From: Budvicia aquatica DSM 5075 = ATCC 35567
Lineage (GTDB): Bacteria > Pseudomonadota > Gammaproteobacteria > Enterobacterales > Enterobacteriaceae
Length of the DNA stretch: 64,000 bases
Assembly: GCF_000427805.1 (NCBI RefSeq)
Contig: NZ_ATYS01000023.1
Location: forward strand, 1,131-65,130
Reading direction: 5' to 3'
The notes under the pieces were generated by a model. That model was given only the letters and a program-made list of their open reading frames with translations. It had not been told where the DNA came from and did not search any database. This document shows positions 8,101 to 17,257 of the stretch, one piece after another (within the stretch, counting starts at the first letter, position 1; every line of letters starts with the position of its first letter). Position numbers and translations under genes: made by a program.

Positions 8101-8865
8101 ATGGAACCAATAAGCACTGAAATTACACGCCAGATCGTTCTGGATACTGAAACCACCGGTATGAACATGGTTGGCGTTCACTATGAAGGTCATCGAATTA
8201 TTGAAATTGGTGCCGTTGAAGTGATTAACCGTCGGCTAACGGGACGGCATTTTCATGTCTATATTAAACCTGACCGCTTAGTGGATCCTGAAGCTTATGG
8301 CGTTCATGGTATTAGCGATGAATTCTTAGCGGATAAGCCGTCGTTTGCTGAAATTGCTGATGACTTCTATGAGTTTATTAACGGTGCTGAGCTAGTCATT
8401 CACAATGCATCGTTTGACGTCGGCTTTATGGACTATGAGTTCCGCAAGTTGCGCAGTGATTATCCTAAAGTTGACTCTTTTTGTACTATCACCGACTCCC
8501 TAATGCTGGCCCGTAGAATGTACCCCGGTAAGCGTAATAGCTTAGATGCATTGTGTAGTCGTCTGGATATTGATAACAGCCGGCGTACTCTCCACGGCGC
8601 TTTACTCGATGCCGAAATACTTGCTGAAGTCTACCTGACCATGACCGGCGGCCAGACTTCTTTATCGTTTTCAGTCGAAGGCGAGTCTGCATCACAGTCC
8701 CGAGGTGCTGAAGTTCAACGTATCATTCGTGCTGAAACAGCCTTGAAAGTTATTTATGCCAGTGACGATGAAATAGAAGCCCATGAGTCACGCTTAGATC
8801 TGATTGCCAAAAAAGGCGGGAATTGCCTCTGGCGAACAGCGACTGATGAAGAGACGATAAATTAA
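8101..8865 (+). CDS. dnaQ: DNA polymerase III epsilon subunit (proofreading exonuclease)
   Basis: Encodes 254 aa (E. coli 243). The DEDDh exonuclease domain spans about 8-190: Exo [11 protein letters not shown] with Asp15 and Glu17, Exo [16 protein letters not shown], Exo [18 protein letters not shown] with the catalytic His and Asp. The C-terminal tail, which binds the alpha subunit in E. coli, ends with [10 protein letters not shown] as in the family, plus a few additional residues. It removes mispaired 3' nucleotides in the replicative holoenzyme. The ATG at 8101 agrees with the conserved [13 protein letters not shown] beginning. It is followed by the tRNA-Asp gene, as in E. coli (dnaQ-aspV). 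Confidence 0.97.
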   Translation: MEPISTEITRQIVLDTETTGMNMVGVHYEGHRIIEIGAVEVINRRLTGRHFHVYIKPDRLVDPEAYGVHGISDEFLADKPSFAEIADDFYEFINGAELVIHNASFDVGFMDYEFRKLRSDYPKVDSFCTITDSLMLARRMYPGKRNSLDALCSRLDIDNSRRTLHGALLDAEILAEVYLTMTGGQTSLSFSVEGESASQSRGAEVQRIIRAETALKVIYASDDEIEAHESRLDLIAKKGGNCLWRTATDEETIN

Positions 8866-8924
8866 CCCATTTTACGCACTTCGTTGAATTTATGTGCAAA
8901 TGACGCTGTTTTAGTAAATTTTCA

Positions 8925-8953
8925 TTGACTCACCATGTGGGTAACCGTACTAT
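8925..8953 (+). promoter_or_regulatory. Sigma-70 promoter for tRNA-Asp
   Basis: TTGACT at 8925-8930 and TACTAT at 8948-8953 are separated by 17 bases and lie about 30 bases upstream of the tRNA. The bases after the -10 are relatively GC-rich (CTGCTTCGC), as often seen in stringently controlled tRNA promoters. Confidence 0.6.
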
Positions 8954-8982
8954 CTGCTTCGCTTTCAAAGAAAAGCAACTGT

Positions 8983-9059
8983 GGAGCGGTAGTTCAGTTG
9001 GTTAGAATACCTGCCTGTCACGCAGGGGGTCGCGGGTTCGAGTCCCGTCCGTTCCGCCA
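8983..9059 (+). tRNA. aspV: tRNA-Asp (GTC)
   Basis: A 77-nt tRNA with encoded CCA. It starts GGAGCGG and ends CCGTTCCGCCA, the anticodon GTC is at 9017-9019, and the T-loop GGTTCGAGTCC is intact. It differs from the E. coli aspartate tRNA as I remember it by one base in the D-loop. It follows dnaQ, so it corresponds to aspV, a known insertion hotspot where some E. coli carry a T6SS; here too a T6SS follows. Confidence 0.98.
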
Positions 9060-9065
9060 CTATTT

Positions 9066-9098
9066 AGGCTCATGTTATTATTTAACATGGGCTTTTTT
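9066..9098 (+). terminator. Terminator of aspV
   Basis: A 7-bp perfect stem (9071-9077 with 9083-9089) extended by GU/GC pairs to about 12 bp is followed by TTTTTT at 9093-9098. It sits directly after the tRNA. Confidence 0.8.
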
Positions 9099-10089
9099 CT
9101 TTTTGTAATATTTGAGTATACAATCCAGTATCCTACTGCCGTTCATCGAGCCGATTAAATCATGTTAGTCTAATTTATTTTGATAGTAGCGGCCAGGCAT
9201 ACCTGGCTACCTCTGTCCGAATGGGTTATCACTTTTCTATCGGCCTGCCGCTGTTTATTTTTCAAATCACTTTGTAAGTGCCTAATAGGATAGCTTCCTC
9301 AGATTGTCTTGGAGTACTTTGATCATTCTGGTTATCAGCAAATCATGCTGTTGTTTACGCGCATAAAGTGTTCGTCTACGTTATGCCCACAATATCGGTA
9401 GCTACTGAACACATTGCAAATGAAAGCTACAGAAACCGCGTCTTGAGTTTTTTAACGAACGAGAATTTTCCAGTAAATCTGACATCACAAATATGGTGGT
9501 TTTTTTAAATAGTATTTTCCATTTCAACAGTAACGATAGATTTATAGAGCTCGTTTTACTCACCTACGATGTCATCGTTATACGCTTCAACAAATAGATA
9601 GCCATGATCAATATCAGATAAGCAATATCGTGGAAATAATCTGGAACTAAATATTAAAATGGCAGATGTGGCAGTAAATAAACGTTATATTCGGGGCAAG
9701 AGACTATAGGGAACTATCCCTTGAACAGGAATGAGCGTTGTTATATTTCAGCGCCTATTAACTAGATAAAATAGCAAAACGCCCATCTCTATATCCATTA
9801 TTTAATCACAGACTATTTAAAGCCATTTTGGTCTTAATGTGATAAAAAATAGAACAAAAAACTAAATTTAACCTTTATTTTAGATGGATGTAGCTGTTTT
9901 GGTGTTTTAGTGTAAGAATTACTAGGTAGACAGCGATTATTTAATTTGCTTAGATCGGCTCAATTTTGCGAAAAATAATTTATTCGTTGATACGAAGTTA
10001 CCTAATCATCCTAATTATATTGGGACTAACGGATATGGATAAAGGATATATTCACAATAGTGGTCATGATATTAGTGGGATACTCTTAG
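9099..10089. other. About 1 kb without a gene between aspV and the T6SS
   Basis: I see no credible coding frame here. Very AT-rich stretches (9480-9560, 9830-10030) are of the kind often bound by H-NS. There is a small palindrome around 9192-9207. The promoter for the vgrG operon must lie in the right part, but no convincing -35/-10 pair stands out. No second copy of the 17-bp tRNA-Asp end is found here, so the T6SS block has no visible att scar on this side. Confidence 0.5.
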
Positions 10090-11847
10090 ATGGAGCTAAA
10101 AGAATTTTATCAGAGCGAGTTTTCAATTCTTAAAGAATTAGCCCGAGACAGGGCTTCTGTTCATCCTGAGTTAGAGAATTTTTTTTCCCCATCGGCTTCT
10201 GATCCTGATGTAGAGCGCTTGTTTGAAGGGGCTGCATTTTTAAATGCAAGACTGAGACTAAAAATTGAAGATGGCTTCCCGGAACTGACTCATAGCCTAT
10301 TGGAAGAAGTGTGGCCAACGCCGTTAAGGCCGCTTCCGGCAACGACCATCATTGAATTTAAACCTACAGATAGTGGTGAAACGCTATATGTAGGGGCGGG
10401 AACCCATCTTAAGGGGCAAGCCGCTGAAGAAGGGTATCTGTTTAAAACGAGTCGAGATGTTGAGGTTCTACCTTTAGCCGTTATCGATCGAAAAATGGCT
10501 CATAGTAGTGATGGTTCGAAGATCACGTTAACCATGCAATGGTCCGGGGAACTGACCAATGACGTCTGGCAACTACAACCATTTACTTTCTTTCTTAGTA
10601 CCGATCATGCAATCGCAGGATTACTGTCACTGTGGCTATCTCGTTATATTAAAAGCATAACGGTCAGATCGGCCAATCGTTCTTATTTTGTCGGGAAGCA
10701 TATTTTAGAGACTTTTACGCCAGAGCTTGAATCTTTAGCTTTACCCATTGATGTAAAGCAATTTTGGCGTTTACAGCTACTTCAGGAATATTTCTATACC
10801 CCACACGTAAACGACTTTATTACGGTAGATCTTACTCAGGCAATGTCTGAATTACCGTTAGATGAAGGGGGCGTATTCGACGTGACTTTCGATTTTAATC
10901 GAATTTTCCCTTTTGAATATGTAATAAGTGAGAACTCATTTAAATTACACTGCGTACCTGCTATTAACCAGTTTGAAGCGATGAGCAATCCGGTTCAATT
11001 TGTATCTGATAGTAAAGTTCAGCAGCGTTACCCGTTAGAAACAACGCAAAAAAACCATAAATTATTCCAAGTTAAGTCAGTATATTCACCCACTGAAGCT
11101 GAAAGTAACGATCGAGGTGATGTAGAAATATATCGCCCGATTACTCGCTTTATTCCGACTCGCTTTTCTAAAGATCTCGGTCACTATTATTATAAATTAG
11201 ATCTTGAAAATGATTTACGTGAACAACCAAAGCATGCGATCTCATTTTTTGATCATGCGGGTAAACCCGTTCTGAATATCGAACATCGATATTTTGTTTG
11301 TCAGCTAGAGTGCGTAAATGATGACAGCGTAATGAATTTGTCCGTAGGGGATATTTGTATTCCTACGGCTGATGTACCTACGGGAGTAACCTTTTTAAAT
11401 ATTACGCCATTAACCCTACAGCAAGCTCCGGTGATTAATAGCCACAGGCATTGGCCGCTTATTTCGCATCTTTCTTTGAGCCCGGTGTTTTTAGATAACG
11501 TTGAGGCTATTAAACAGGTTCTGCTCGATTTTGATATTCACGGTACGTCGAATTTACCGGCTTACGAAAAGCATAAACGCTATTTCGCCGGTATAGCGAA
11601 AGTGTCCAGTATCCCTGTAGATCGTCTTATCCGTGGACTCCCCGTTCGAGGGTTGAGAATGGATGTATATCTGGATCCAAATGCTTATCCGGACGTTGGT
11701 GAAATGTATCGCTTTGGTTCCTTGTTATCACAGGTATTCGTATTTTGCATTACGGACAGCAGCTATCTGCTTACCCGTATCTTCAATACTCAAACAGATG
11801 AATGCTGGACTCTGCCTCAGATTAAAGGAAGCAGAGAACAAATTTAA
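10090..11847 (+). CDS. tssF: Second TssF-type baseplate protein, linked to VgrG
   Basis: Encodes 585 aa. Its start (FYQSEFSILKELA, then DPDVERLFEGAAFLNARLR, E-DGFPELTHSLLEEVWP, PLPATTIIEF) and end (GEMYRFGSLLSQVFVFCI) match the TssF/VasA/ImpG family and align over the full length with the TssF of the main operon at 39179-40951. TssF with TssG forms the wedge of the T6SS baseplate. This copy has no tssG next to it and is followed after 9 bases by vgrG, so it is probably co-transcribed with the spike. It could be an alternative wedge for this VgrG or simply a displaced duplicate. It looks intact. The ATG at 10090 has a weak GGGA site. Confidence 0.88.
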   Translation: MELKEFYQSEFSILKELARDRASVHPELENFFSPSASDPDVERLFEGAAFLNARLRLKIEDGFPELTHSLLEEVWPTPLRPLPATTIIEFKPTDSGETLYVGAGTHLKGQAAEEGYLFKTSRDVEVLPLAVIDRKMAHSSDGSKITLTMQWSGELTNDVWQLQPFTFFLSTDHAIAGLLSLWLSRYIKSITVRSANRSYFVGKHILETFTPELESLALPIDVKQFWRLQLLQEYFYTPHVNDFITVDLTQAMSELPLDEGGVFDVTFDFNRIFPFEYVISENSFKLHCVPAINQFEAMSNPVQFVSDSKVQQRYPLETTQKNHKLFQVKSVYSPTEAESNDRGDVEIYRPITRFIPTRFSKDLGHYYYKLDLENDLREQPKHAISFFDHAGKPVLNIEHRYFVCQLECVNDDSVMNLSVGDICIPTADVPTGVTFLNITPLTLQQAPVINSHRHWPLISHLSLSPVFLDNVEAIKQVLLDFDIHGTSNLPAYEKHKRYFAGIAKVSSIPVDRLIRGLPVRGLRMDVYLDPNAYPDVGEMYRFGSLLSQVFVFCITDSSYLLTRIFNTQTDECWTLPQIKGSREQI

Positions 11848-11856
11848 GGAGTAAAA

Positions 11857-13929
11857 ATGAAACAGGATGGACTCTACTTCAGGTGTAAAATCGGCAAGCT
11901 GGATGAAAGCACTTTTGCGGTGCATCGGTTTACATTAACGGAAGCATTAAACGACCTGTATACGCTGGAATTGCATGTTGCGACAAAAACCTCAGATATC
12001 GAACTTCAGCCACTTATTTGTCAACAGGCAACGTTCAGCGTTTATTCTGGTGGTTCAGTTCAACGAACGATTACCGGTCTGGTAGAAGGTATCGAGTTGG
12101 GCAAAGCCGGCTTTAGGCGGATTATGTATAAAATTATTATCCGTCCTCATGCCTGGTTACTGACTTTACGCAAAGACAGCCGTATTTTTCATTTTAAAAC
12201 GGTGCCGCAGATTCTCGACAGTATGTTCCAGTTTCATCATGTTCAGACGGCAAATAAATTATTCGGTAAACATAAAGAGCGCGAATATACCACTCAAAAA
12301 CGAGAAACCGATTATGAGTTTCTTTGCCGTTTAGCATCTGAAGAAGGGATCACTTTCTGGTATGAGCAGGTGGGGGATGATAATGCGCAAATCTTCTATT
12401 CAGACAGCCGCCTTGGGCAAAAATCTACTAATAAACTGATTTACAATACTCATCCACAGAGTTCAAGTACCGATGATATTGCCAGCGATGTCCGATTTGG
12501 CGTCTATATGCGTCCGACTCAGGCTATTCATAAAGATCGCAACTATCTAAAGCCAGCCTATGAGCTTCAGCATAAGTCAGTATCTGACGGGGCTAATGCC
12601 AAAGACGATCGTTTTGCCTTTTTTGATAGCTATGGGCGCTTTGATGATGATGAACCGGGTAAACCTTTCACACAATATCGGTTAGAAGCACTACAGGCTG
12701 AATCAGAGCTGGGCCGGGCAACCACCAACTGCGTTAAGCTAATGCCCGGCACAATTTTCTCTTTGTCTGAACATCCTGAAAGCAAGATGAATGCAAAATG
12801 GCAGGTTATACGTATCCGTCATGAAGGCATTTGTCCGCAGGCGCTGGAAGAAGAGGCGGATAGTGGACCAACGGTGCTGACCAATGAAGTTGAGTTTATC
12901 TCTTCATTGAAAGAGTGGCGTGCGCCGTATATTCAAAAGCCAATACAGGAATCAAGTGAAGTCGCTGAAGTTGTCGGTCCTGAAGGTGAAGAGATTCATG
13001 TGAATGAACATGGTGCTATTAAGGTGCACTTTCACTGGAACCGCTATGACAAAGCGGATGATCGCGCCTCCTGCTGGGTGCGTGTTGCGCAAGCTTGGAA
13101 CGGTAATGGGTATGGTTTTTTAGCGACGCCGAGGATTGGTCAGGAGGTGCTGATTTCTTATCAGGACGGGGATGTTGATCGTCCTATCGTTACTGGTGCT
13201 AACTATAATGGGGTGAATAAGACGCCGGTTCAGTTGCCGGTTAATAAAACCCATTCCACCTGGCGGAGTAAAACGCATAAGGGTGAGGGGTTTAATGAAT
13301 TTCGTTATGAAGATGAAAATGAGCAAGAGCGTATTTATATGCATGCTCAGAAGGACCATGTAACAGAAATTTTGCACGATCAAGATCATACCATTGGTAA
13401 TAACCGAACTAAGAAAGTGGGTGTCGATCAGAAAGAGACGATTGGGCAGGATAAAAGAACGGATGTAGGGCGGGATCATTTTGAAACTATTGGCAATAAC
13501 TCGGTTATTAAGGTTATCAACGATCAAGAAATTCAGATCGATAATAATAGGACGTTGATAGTTAACAGCTCCGAGAGAAAGGAGATTTATGCTGATTCTA
13601 AGGACGAGATTGGTGGCAATAAGACTATCGTGATTCAAGGTGTTAAAGATGAAAAGGTTAACACCAAGATATTTTCCCGCACTAAGCAGTACATTATGCA
13701 CGCCGAAGATAAGATGGTGATAGCCGGGCCCGGGGGGAGTATTACGATTGATGCGGGTGGCGTGACGATTAAGGCTAAAAGTTTGAAGATATTAACGCCT
13801 TCAATGGCGATCAAAGGCGGTGGAGTTGATCAAGTTGGCGCATTAACCGCAATGGTTAAAGAGGGCCAACCGTTCTGTGAAATCTGTGCGAAAGCTAAAG
13901 AAGCAGCAGAGGAAGCGGCGAAAAAATGA
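11857..13929 (+). CDS. vgrG: VgrG spike protein (TssI)
   Basis: Encodes 690 aa. It has the gp27/gp44-like N-terminal half (DESTFAVHRFTLTEALN, KRETDYEFLCRLASEEGITFWYE), the gp5-like OB fold (HVNEHGAIKVHFHWNRYDK, then SCWVRVAQAWNG, GFLATPRIGQEVLISY-x-DGDVDRPIVTG) and a beta-helix with repeats such as IGNN-R-T and GQDKRTDVG. The C-terminal tail is short, with a CEICAKAKE Cys pair, and has no added catalytic domain, so it is not an evolved VgrG with its own toxin. It trimerises on the Hcp tube tip and carries PAAR and cargo. AAGGAG precedes the start. Its stop overlaps the DUF4123 gene by four bases (ATGA). Confidence 0.97.
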   Translation: MKQDGLYFRCKIGKLDESTFAVHRFTLTEALNDLYTLELHVATKTSDIELQPLICQQATFSVYSGGSVQRTITGLVEGIELGKAGFRRIMYKIIIRPHAWLLTLRKDSRIFHFKTVPQILDSMFQFHHVQTANKLFGKHKEREYTTQKRETDYEFLCRLASEEGITFWYEQVGDDNAQIFYSDSRLGQKSTNKLIYNTHPQSSSTDDIASDVRFGVYMRPTQAIHKDRNYLKPAYELQHKSVSDGANAKDDRFAFFDSYGRFDDDEPGKPFTQYRLEALQAESELGRATTNCVKLMPGTIFSLSEHPESKMNAKWQVIRIRHEGICPQALEEEADSGPTVLTNEVEFISSLKEWRAPYIQKPIQESSEVAEVVGPEGEEIHVNEHGAIKVHFHWNRYDKADDRASCWVRVAQAWNGNGYGFLATPRIGQEVLISYQDGDVDRPIVTGANYNGVNKTPVQLPVNKTHSTWRSKTHKGEGFNEFRYEDENEQERIYMHAQKDHVTEILHDQDHTIGNNRTKKVGVDQKETIGQDKRTDVGRDHFETIGNNSVIKVINDQEIQIDNNRTLIVNSSERKEIYADSKDEIGGNKTIVIQGVKDEKVNTKIFSRTKQYIMHAEDKMVIAGPGGSITIDAGGVTIKAKSLKILTPSMAIKGGGVDQVGALTAMVKEGQPFCEICAKAKEAAEEAAKK

Positions 13930-14498
13930 ATAGATTAAATAAAATTGATCTGCCCACTGACCAGAAAGAGGCTTCGGCTTTAATTAAAGAATATTTATTT
14001 GGTTCTGTATCGTTATTTATGTCGGAAGACGTGACGGTTGTGCGGCCTGAGTTCGGGGCAAGTTGTTCAACGTATGCGGTAATAGACGCAATGTATAAGC
14101 CGGACATTTCCATATTTCTTGATGCGTATGATACCGAGTGGGAATGTTTGTGGAAAGGGGAGAGTCAGGAGCACTTTGAACTATTTGCGCCTTATATAGT
14201 TAAAGTCACACCGGATACTCAATTTTCTGAATGGTTGCTTGAAAGCGGGTGGGGGAAAGAATGGGGAATTTATCTTAGAAGCTACCTGCCTTTGAGTAAG
14301 CTAACACACCACCTGCGAAAATTTAATCAAATATACAATGAAATAGATGAACGCTGGGTCATGTTCAGATACTACGCTCCGGTAACGGTTAAAACATTTA
14401 TCCCTTTCATGTCTGCCAGTGATTTCGCTGAATTCACAGATGGAATAACTCAAATTATCTCTGAGGATCCGGAACAGAGACGACTGTTAGTTATTTAA
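13926..14498 (+). CDS. DUF4123 T6SS effector chaperone/adaptor
   Basis: Encodes 190 aa. The DUF4123 features are clear: YAVIDAM at the start of the domain (about 43), the mid-section FELFAPYIVKV, then WGIYLRSYLPLSKLTHHLRKF followed by RWVMFRYYAPVTVKTFIPF. Such proteins (also called TEC or Tap-1) hold a specific effector and load it on the VgrG encoded beside them; they are not secreted themselves. The ATGA overlap with vgrG means the two are translationally coupled. Its client should be the protein encoded next, 44 bases downstream. No immunity or enzymatic role is expected. Confidence 0.88.
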   Translation: MNRLNKIDLPTDQKEASALIKEYLFGSVSLFMSEDVTVVRPEFGASCSTYAVIDAMYKPDISIFLDAYDTEWECLWKGESQEHFELFAPYIVKVTPDTQFSEWLLESGWGKEWGIYLRSYLPLSKLTHHLRKFNQIYNEIDERWVMFRYYAPVTVKTFIPFMSASDFAEFTDGITQIISEDPEQRRLLVI

Positions 14499-14542
14499 AC
14501 AACTTGTTTTTGCGTTTGCCATCTAAGAATAGGAATTAAATT

Positions 14543-16171
14543 ATGGACGTAATAGGAAGTGCAGTAAATACAGCCACTGAATTGGGAAAAGAGGCGGTGT
14601 CCTCCGTTGCTGATAAAGTTGGCGGTGCCATGAATGATGCTTCTGGGAGCATTGGCTCTGCGAAAGAGTTCGGTAGTGAGTCAGTCGAAAAATTGACCAA
14701 TATGGCTTCAGACTATGGCGAACAGCTGGATTCAATGTTGACGACTGGCCAGAATAAAATCAATGTCTTAGGTTCTGCTCTGGTTTCAGATATGAAGGAT
14801 GCTCCTGCTGATCTTCGCACAGGGCTTGCGCCGACGACGGAAGATGCAAAGGATGAGCCGGTACCCAGTGATATTCCCAAAAGTGACTGTACGGCTGATG
14901 TGAATCGTGGTTTTCTCGAAATACCTGATTCGCAAGTTGATGAACAGATTTCACTTGTCTACGACACGCCGCCGTATCCTCCGATATTAGAACCCTATGA
15001 TGATGATGATGAAAAACTGGAAAAAGAACCTGCCGAGTTAGGTATTCCGTTTGATATATTTAATCAGAAAGTTACATCAACTGCCAAAGAGGAAATTGGG
15101 GATAACCCTTTCCAAAATAGGGCAATTGAGAGTGCAATAGATTTAATGATTATGGATGAATTCTATGAGGCTATAAAAAATAAATTAGGTGGAGAGAAGT
15201 TTATTGTCTTTATGGGGCTTTTTAATAAAGCACAGAAAGGTGATGGGAAAGGGAACGAGCTTAAAATTAACTATAAAGGTGAAGATATTCTCTGCGAGGA
15301 TGCCAAATATACTCTGAGTATAGTTAAAAAGGGGGCTGTAATACGTCCTAAAAAACAAAGACCTTATCCTAATACTAGCTCTGGGGATAGAGTTGTTGAT
15401 GATTCAGAGCCAAAATACCATGTGGATATTCGTAATGATGTTCTGATTACTGATGATTTTGATATTCAAATTGCTATTGATATTGAGGTTTTTATTTTAT
15501 CTGATGCAATAGTTTTCAACACTGGTTATTACAGTCAAGATTTAAATATGCAGTATATGGGTCTTTCATATTCAGAAGCGTTGACAAAAGCTAAAGCGGA
15601 AAGTTTAGAATCGACCGGACAAATATATAGCCAACCGGTAGAGAAAATTGCTGATGACTTTCTGGATCTTATCTTTGAACATATTAAGAAAAATAGAAGT
15701 TGGGATATTTTCCGCGATGTGGCACTTGAAGTACTCGATGTAGGCTTAACTATTGCTGCAATTTGTACCGGAACAATTGCAATAAAGGCTGCCGCAAAAG
15801 TCGCGATGACTACTGGGACAAAAGCCATTCAGGCCGGGCGCGTAGGTCTGGTTGGGTTAGAAATGAATAATATGGTTCGGGCAACAGACCAACTAGTTGT
15901 TAGACGGATGTTTGGTGTTAAAGGTACAGCAATAGATCCATTGCTAGGTTTCTCCCAGTTTTTGGATAAAAAAATGGGAACTGGCCATGCTCTAGAGATT
16001 ACCTATTTTGGATTTAATTGTTTAATGATATTGGGTAAAACACCAACGCAGAAATCAGTATCCGCGGTTAGTTCTGCTACTGGTGCTTCCACTATGGCTT
16101 ATTGGTTTATTTCTAAGAATACGGGACAAATTGAAAATCAAGAAGCTCTAGAACAGCAGGAGGTTAAATAA
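14543..16171 (+). CDS. Candidate T6SS cargo protein, translationally coupled to the nuclease gene
   Basis: Encodes 542 aa; I do not recognise a family. Residues 1-85 are Ala/Gly/Ser-rich amphipathic helix of the kind that starts GSAVNTATELGKEAVSSVAD and continues with near-repeats. Residues 85-165 are acidic, Pro-rich and probably disordered (with PPYPPILEPYDDDDEK). A folded part follows (about 165-370). The segment 385-425 contains a hydrophobic stretch (VGLTIAAICTGTIAIKAAAK) that could enter a membrane. It follows the DUF4123 adaptor and its stop overlaps the start of the next gene (TAATG). I infer an effector scaffold or translocation half for the nuclease product. No catalytic motif is visible. 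It could instead be an independent pore-like toxin. Confidence 0.55.
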   Translation: MDVIGSAVNTATELGKEAVSSVADKVGGAMNDASGSIGSAKEFGSESVEKLTNMASDYGEQLDSMLTTGQNKINVLGSALVSDMKDAPADLRTGLAPTTEDAKDEPVPSDIPKSDCTADVNRGFLEIPDSQVDEQISLVYDTPPYPPILEPYDDDDEKLEKEPAELGIPFDIFNQKVTSTAKEEIGDNPFQNRAIESAIDLMIMDEFYEAIKNKLGGEKFIVFMGLFNKAQKGDGKGNELKINYKGEDILCEDAKYTLSIVKKGAVIRPKKQRPYPNTSSGDRVVDDSEPKYHVDIRNDVLITDDFDIQIAIDIEVFILSDAIVFNTGYYSQDLNMQYMGLSYSEALTKAKAESLESTGQIYSQPVEKIADDFLDLIFEHIKKNRSWDIFRDVALEVLDVGLTIAAICTGTIAIKAAAKVAMTTGTKAIQAGRVGLVGLEMNNMVRATDQLVVRRMFGVKGTAIDPLLGFSQFLDKKMGTGHALEITYFGFNCLMILGKTPTQKSVSAVSSATGASTMAYWFISKNTGQIENQEALEQQEVK

Positions 16172-17241
16172 TGGCTGGGCGACTACGGACAAACCACGTC
16201 AGAACGGTTGATAATGTCGACCTCCAGTTAGTTAGTGTTGATAACTTTACTCGATTTTATAGTGGTAGATGGGATCGAATTGATTCGACGGATATAAGAT
16301 TTAATCATTACTTCGAGCACTATAAACTTAGTCTGGAGAATCTTGAAATTGATGTGATGATTGGCTTTGTGGTCGATGGCGCTAGGCAGGAGGGAGCATT
16401 AATAAGGATTTCAGGTAGTACTCATACAACAGGCTCTGAGGTTAGAGGTATTATTCAGGCAATGCCAGGTAACCCTAGCGTTCGTGCACAAATATCATCT
16501 AATTCACCTACTTCTATTGAGTTTTTATTAACCGATCATTTATTTGCTGGTTTCAAGAGCTATAAAATAACGAGCTTTCTTGGCGGTATTGGTGAGGCAA
16601 ACGTCTGGCGTAAATTATCGAATGGTGTTTCTGGAAGCCCAGCTATTTTTAATATCTATTCTAAATCTATCAGAGGAATAAAAACGATCGCATTTACCCC
16701 CATTGAGGGGACGATAATGCACTTTCAAAAGATAGGATGTGAACATGGTATTGATATTGTTTTTCAAATACTAAACCCTCAAAATCCAAGCCAAAAGATT
16801 TGGGTCATATTAGAAATAAAAACTACCAGCGTAAGATCGGATAGTTTAACCACTATAAAGAGATATCAGGGGGATCTTTCTGAGCCTCAGAGGATTGGTG
16901 ATGAGTACTTTATTCGAAAACTGAATGAGTTTCTTGCTAAGCCAAGAATATATGGTTCAGCTGTAGGTGATTCAAAATATAATGCTGCAAAACAGTTACT
17001 TAAGGATTTTGAGGCCCAGATGTCCGGAACTGTTATGAGTAGTAACAGTACAGTAGTTGCTCTGGCTTTAGGCCAATCAGTCGACCAAAAATTTAGTTCC
17101 GTGAGTAGCGCAGCCAGAGTAAAGCAGTTAGGATTAGACCCTGATATGATGTTTCTCTCTGGTATGGCAGGTGAATATACCTCTCTAGGTGAGAAACTAG
17201 GTGTAGTTATCCCTAGGCATACACAAATGTTAGATTTATAG
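16171..17241 (+). CDS. Candidate T6SS effector with PD-(D/E)XK nuclease signature
   Basis: Encodes 356 aa. A restriction-endonuclease-like core is visible around 135-260: GIGEANVWRKL with Glu142 in a helix, then GIDIVFQI with Asp195, then WVILEIKTT giving Glu215-x-Lys217, then a helix GDEYFIRKLNEF. The order E...D...ExK, and the sequence around it, are those of Tox-REase domains in polymorphic toxins, which cut DNA in target cells. Residues 1-130 and 265-356 are not recognised. The ATG overlaps the preceding stop (TAATG) and has AGGAGG at the right distance, so both proteins should be made in similar amounts. The next gene is the presumed immunity gene. The toxic activity is inferred from motif and place only. 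Confidence 0.65.
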   Translation: MAGRLRTNHVRTVDNVDLQLVSVDNFTRFYSGRWDRIDSTDIRFNHYFEHYKLSLENLEIDVMIGFVVDGARQEGALIRISGSTHTTGSEVRGIIQAMPGNPSVRAQISSNSPTSIEFLLTDHLFAGFKSYKITSFLGGIGEANVWRKLSNGVSGSPAIFNIYSKSIRGIKTIAFTPIEGTIMHFQKIGCEHGIDIVFQILNPQNPSQKIWVILEIKTTSVRSDSLTTIKRYQGDLSEPQRIGDEYFIRKLNEFLAKPRIYGSAVGDSKYNAAKQLLKDFEAQMSGTVMSSNSTVVALALGQSVDQKFSSVSSAARVKQLGLDPDMMFLSGMAGEYTSLGEKLGVVIPRHTQMLDL

Positions 17242-17257
17242 AATATGGGTAATAATA

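Noticed and set aside
8053-8193. N-terminal extension of RNase HI by 47 residues
   Set aside because: It overlaps dnaQ on the other strand, has no ribosome binding site, and the shorter form has exactly the family length of 155 aa.
9099-10089. Transposase or IS remnant in the aspV-tssF gap
   Set aside because: Short frames on the minus strand (around 9290-9400) looked coding-like, but no IS family motif, inverted repeats or target duplication could be supported.
13290-13700. Evolved VgrG with a C-terminal effector domain
   Set aside because: After the beta-helix only a short tail with a Cys pair and Ala/Lys-rich end remains, which is too short for a toxin domain.
13120-13701. 193-codon open frame on the minus strand inside vgrG
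   Set aside because: It is a shadow of the repetitive VgrG beta-helix coding strand, has no ribosome binding site and no recognisable family.
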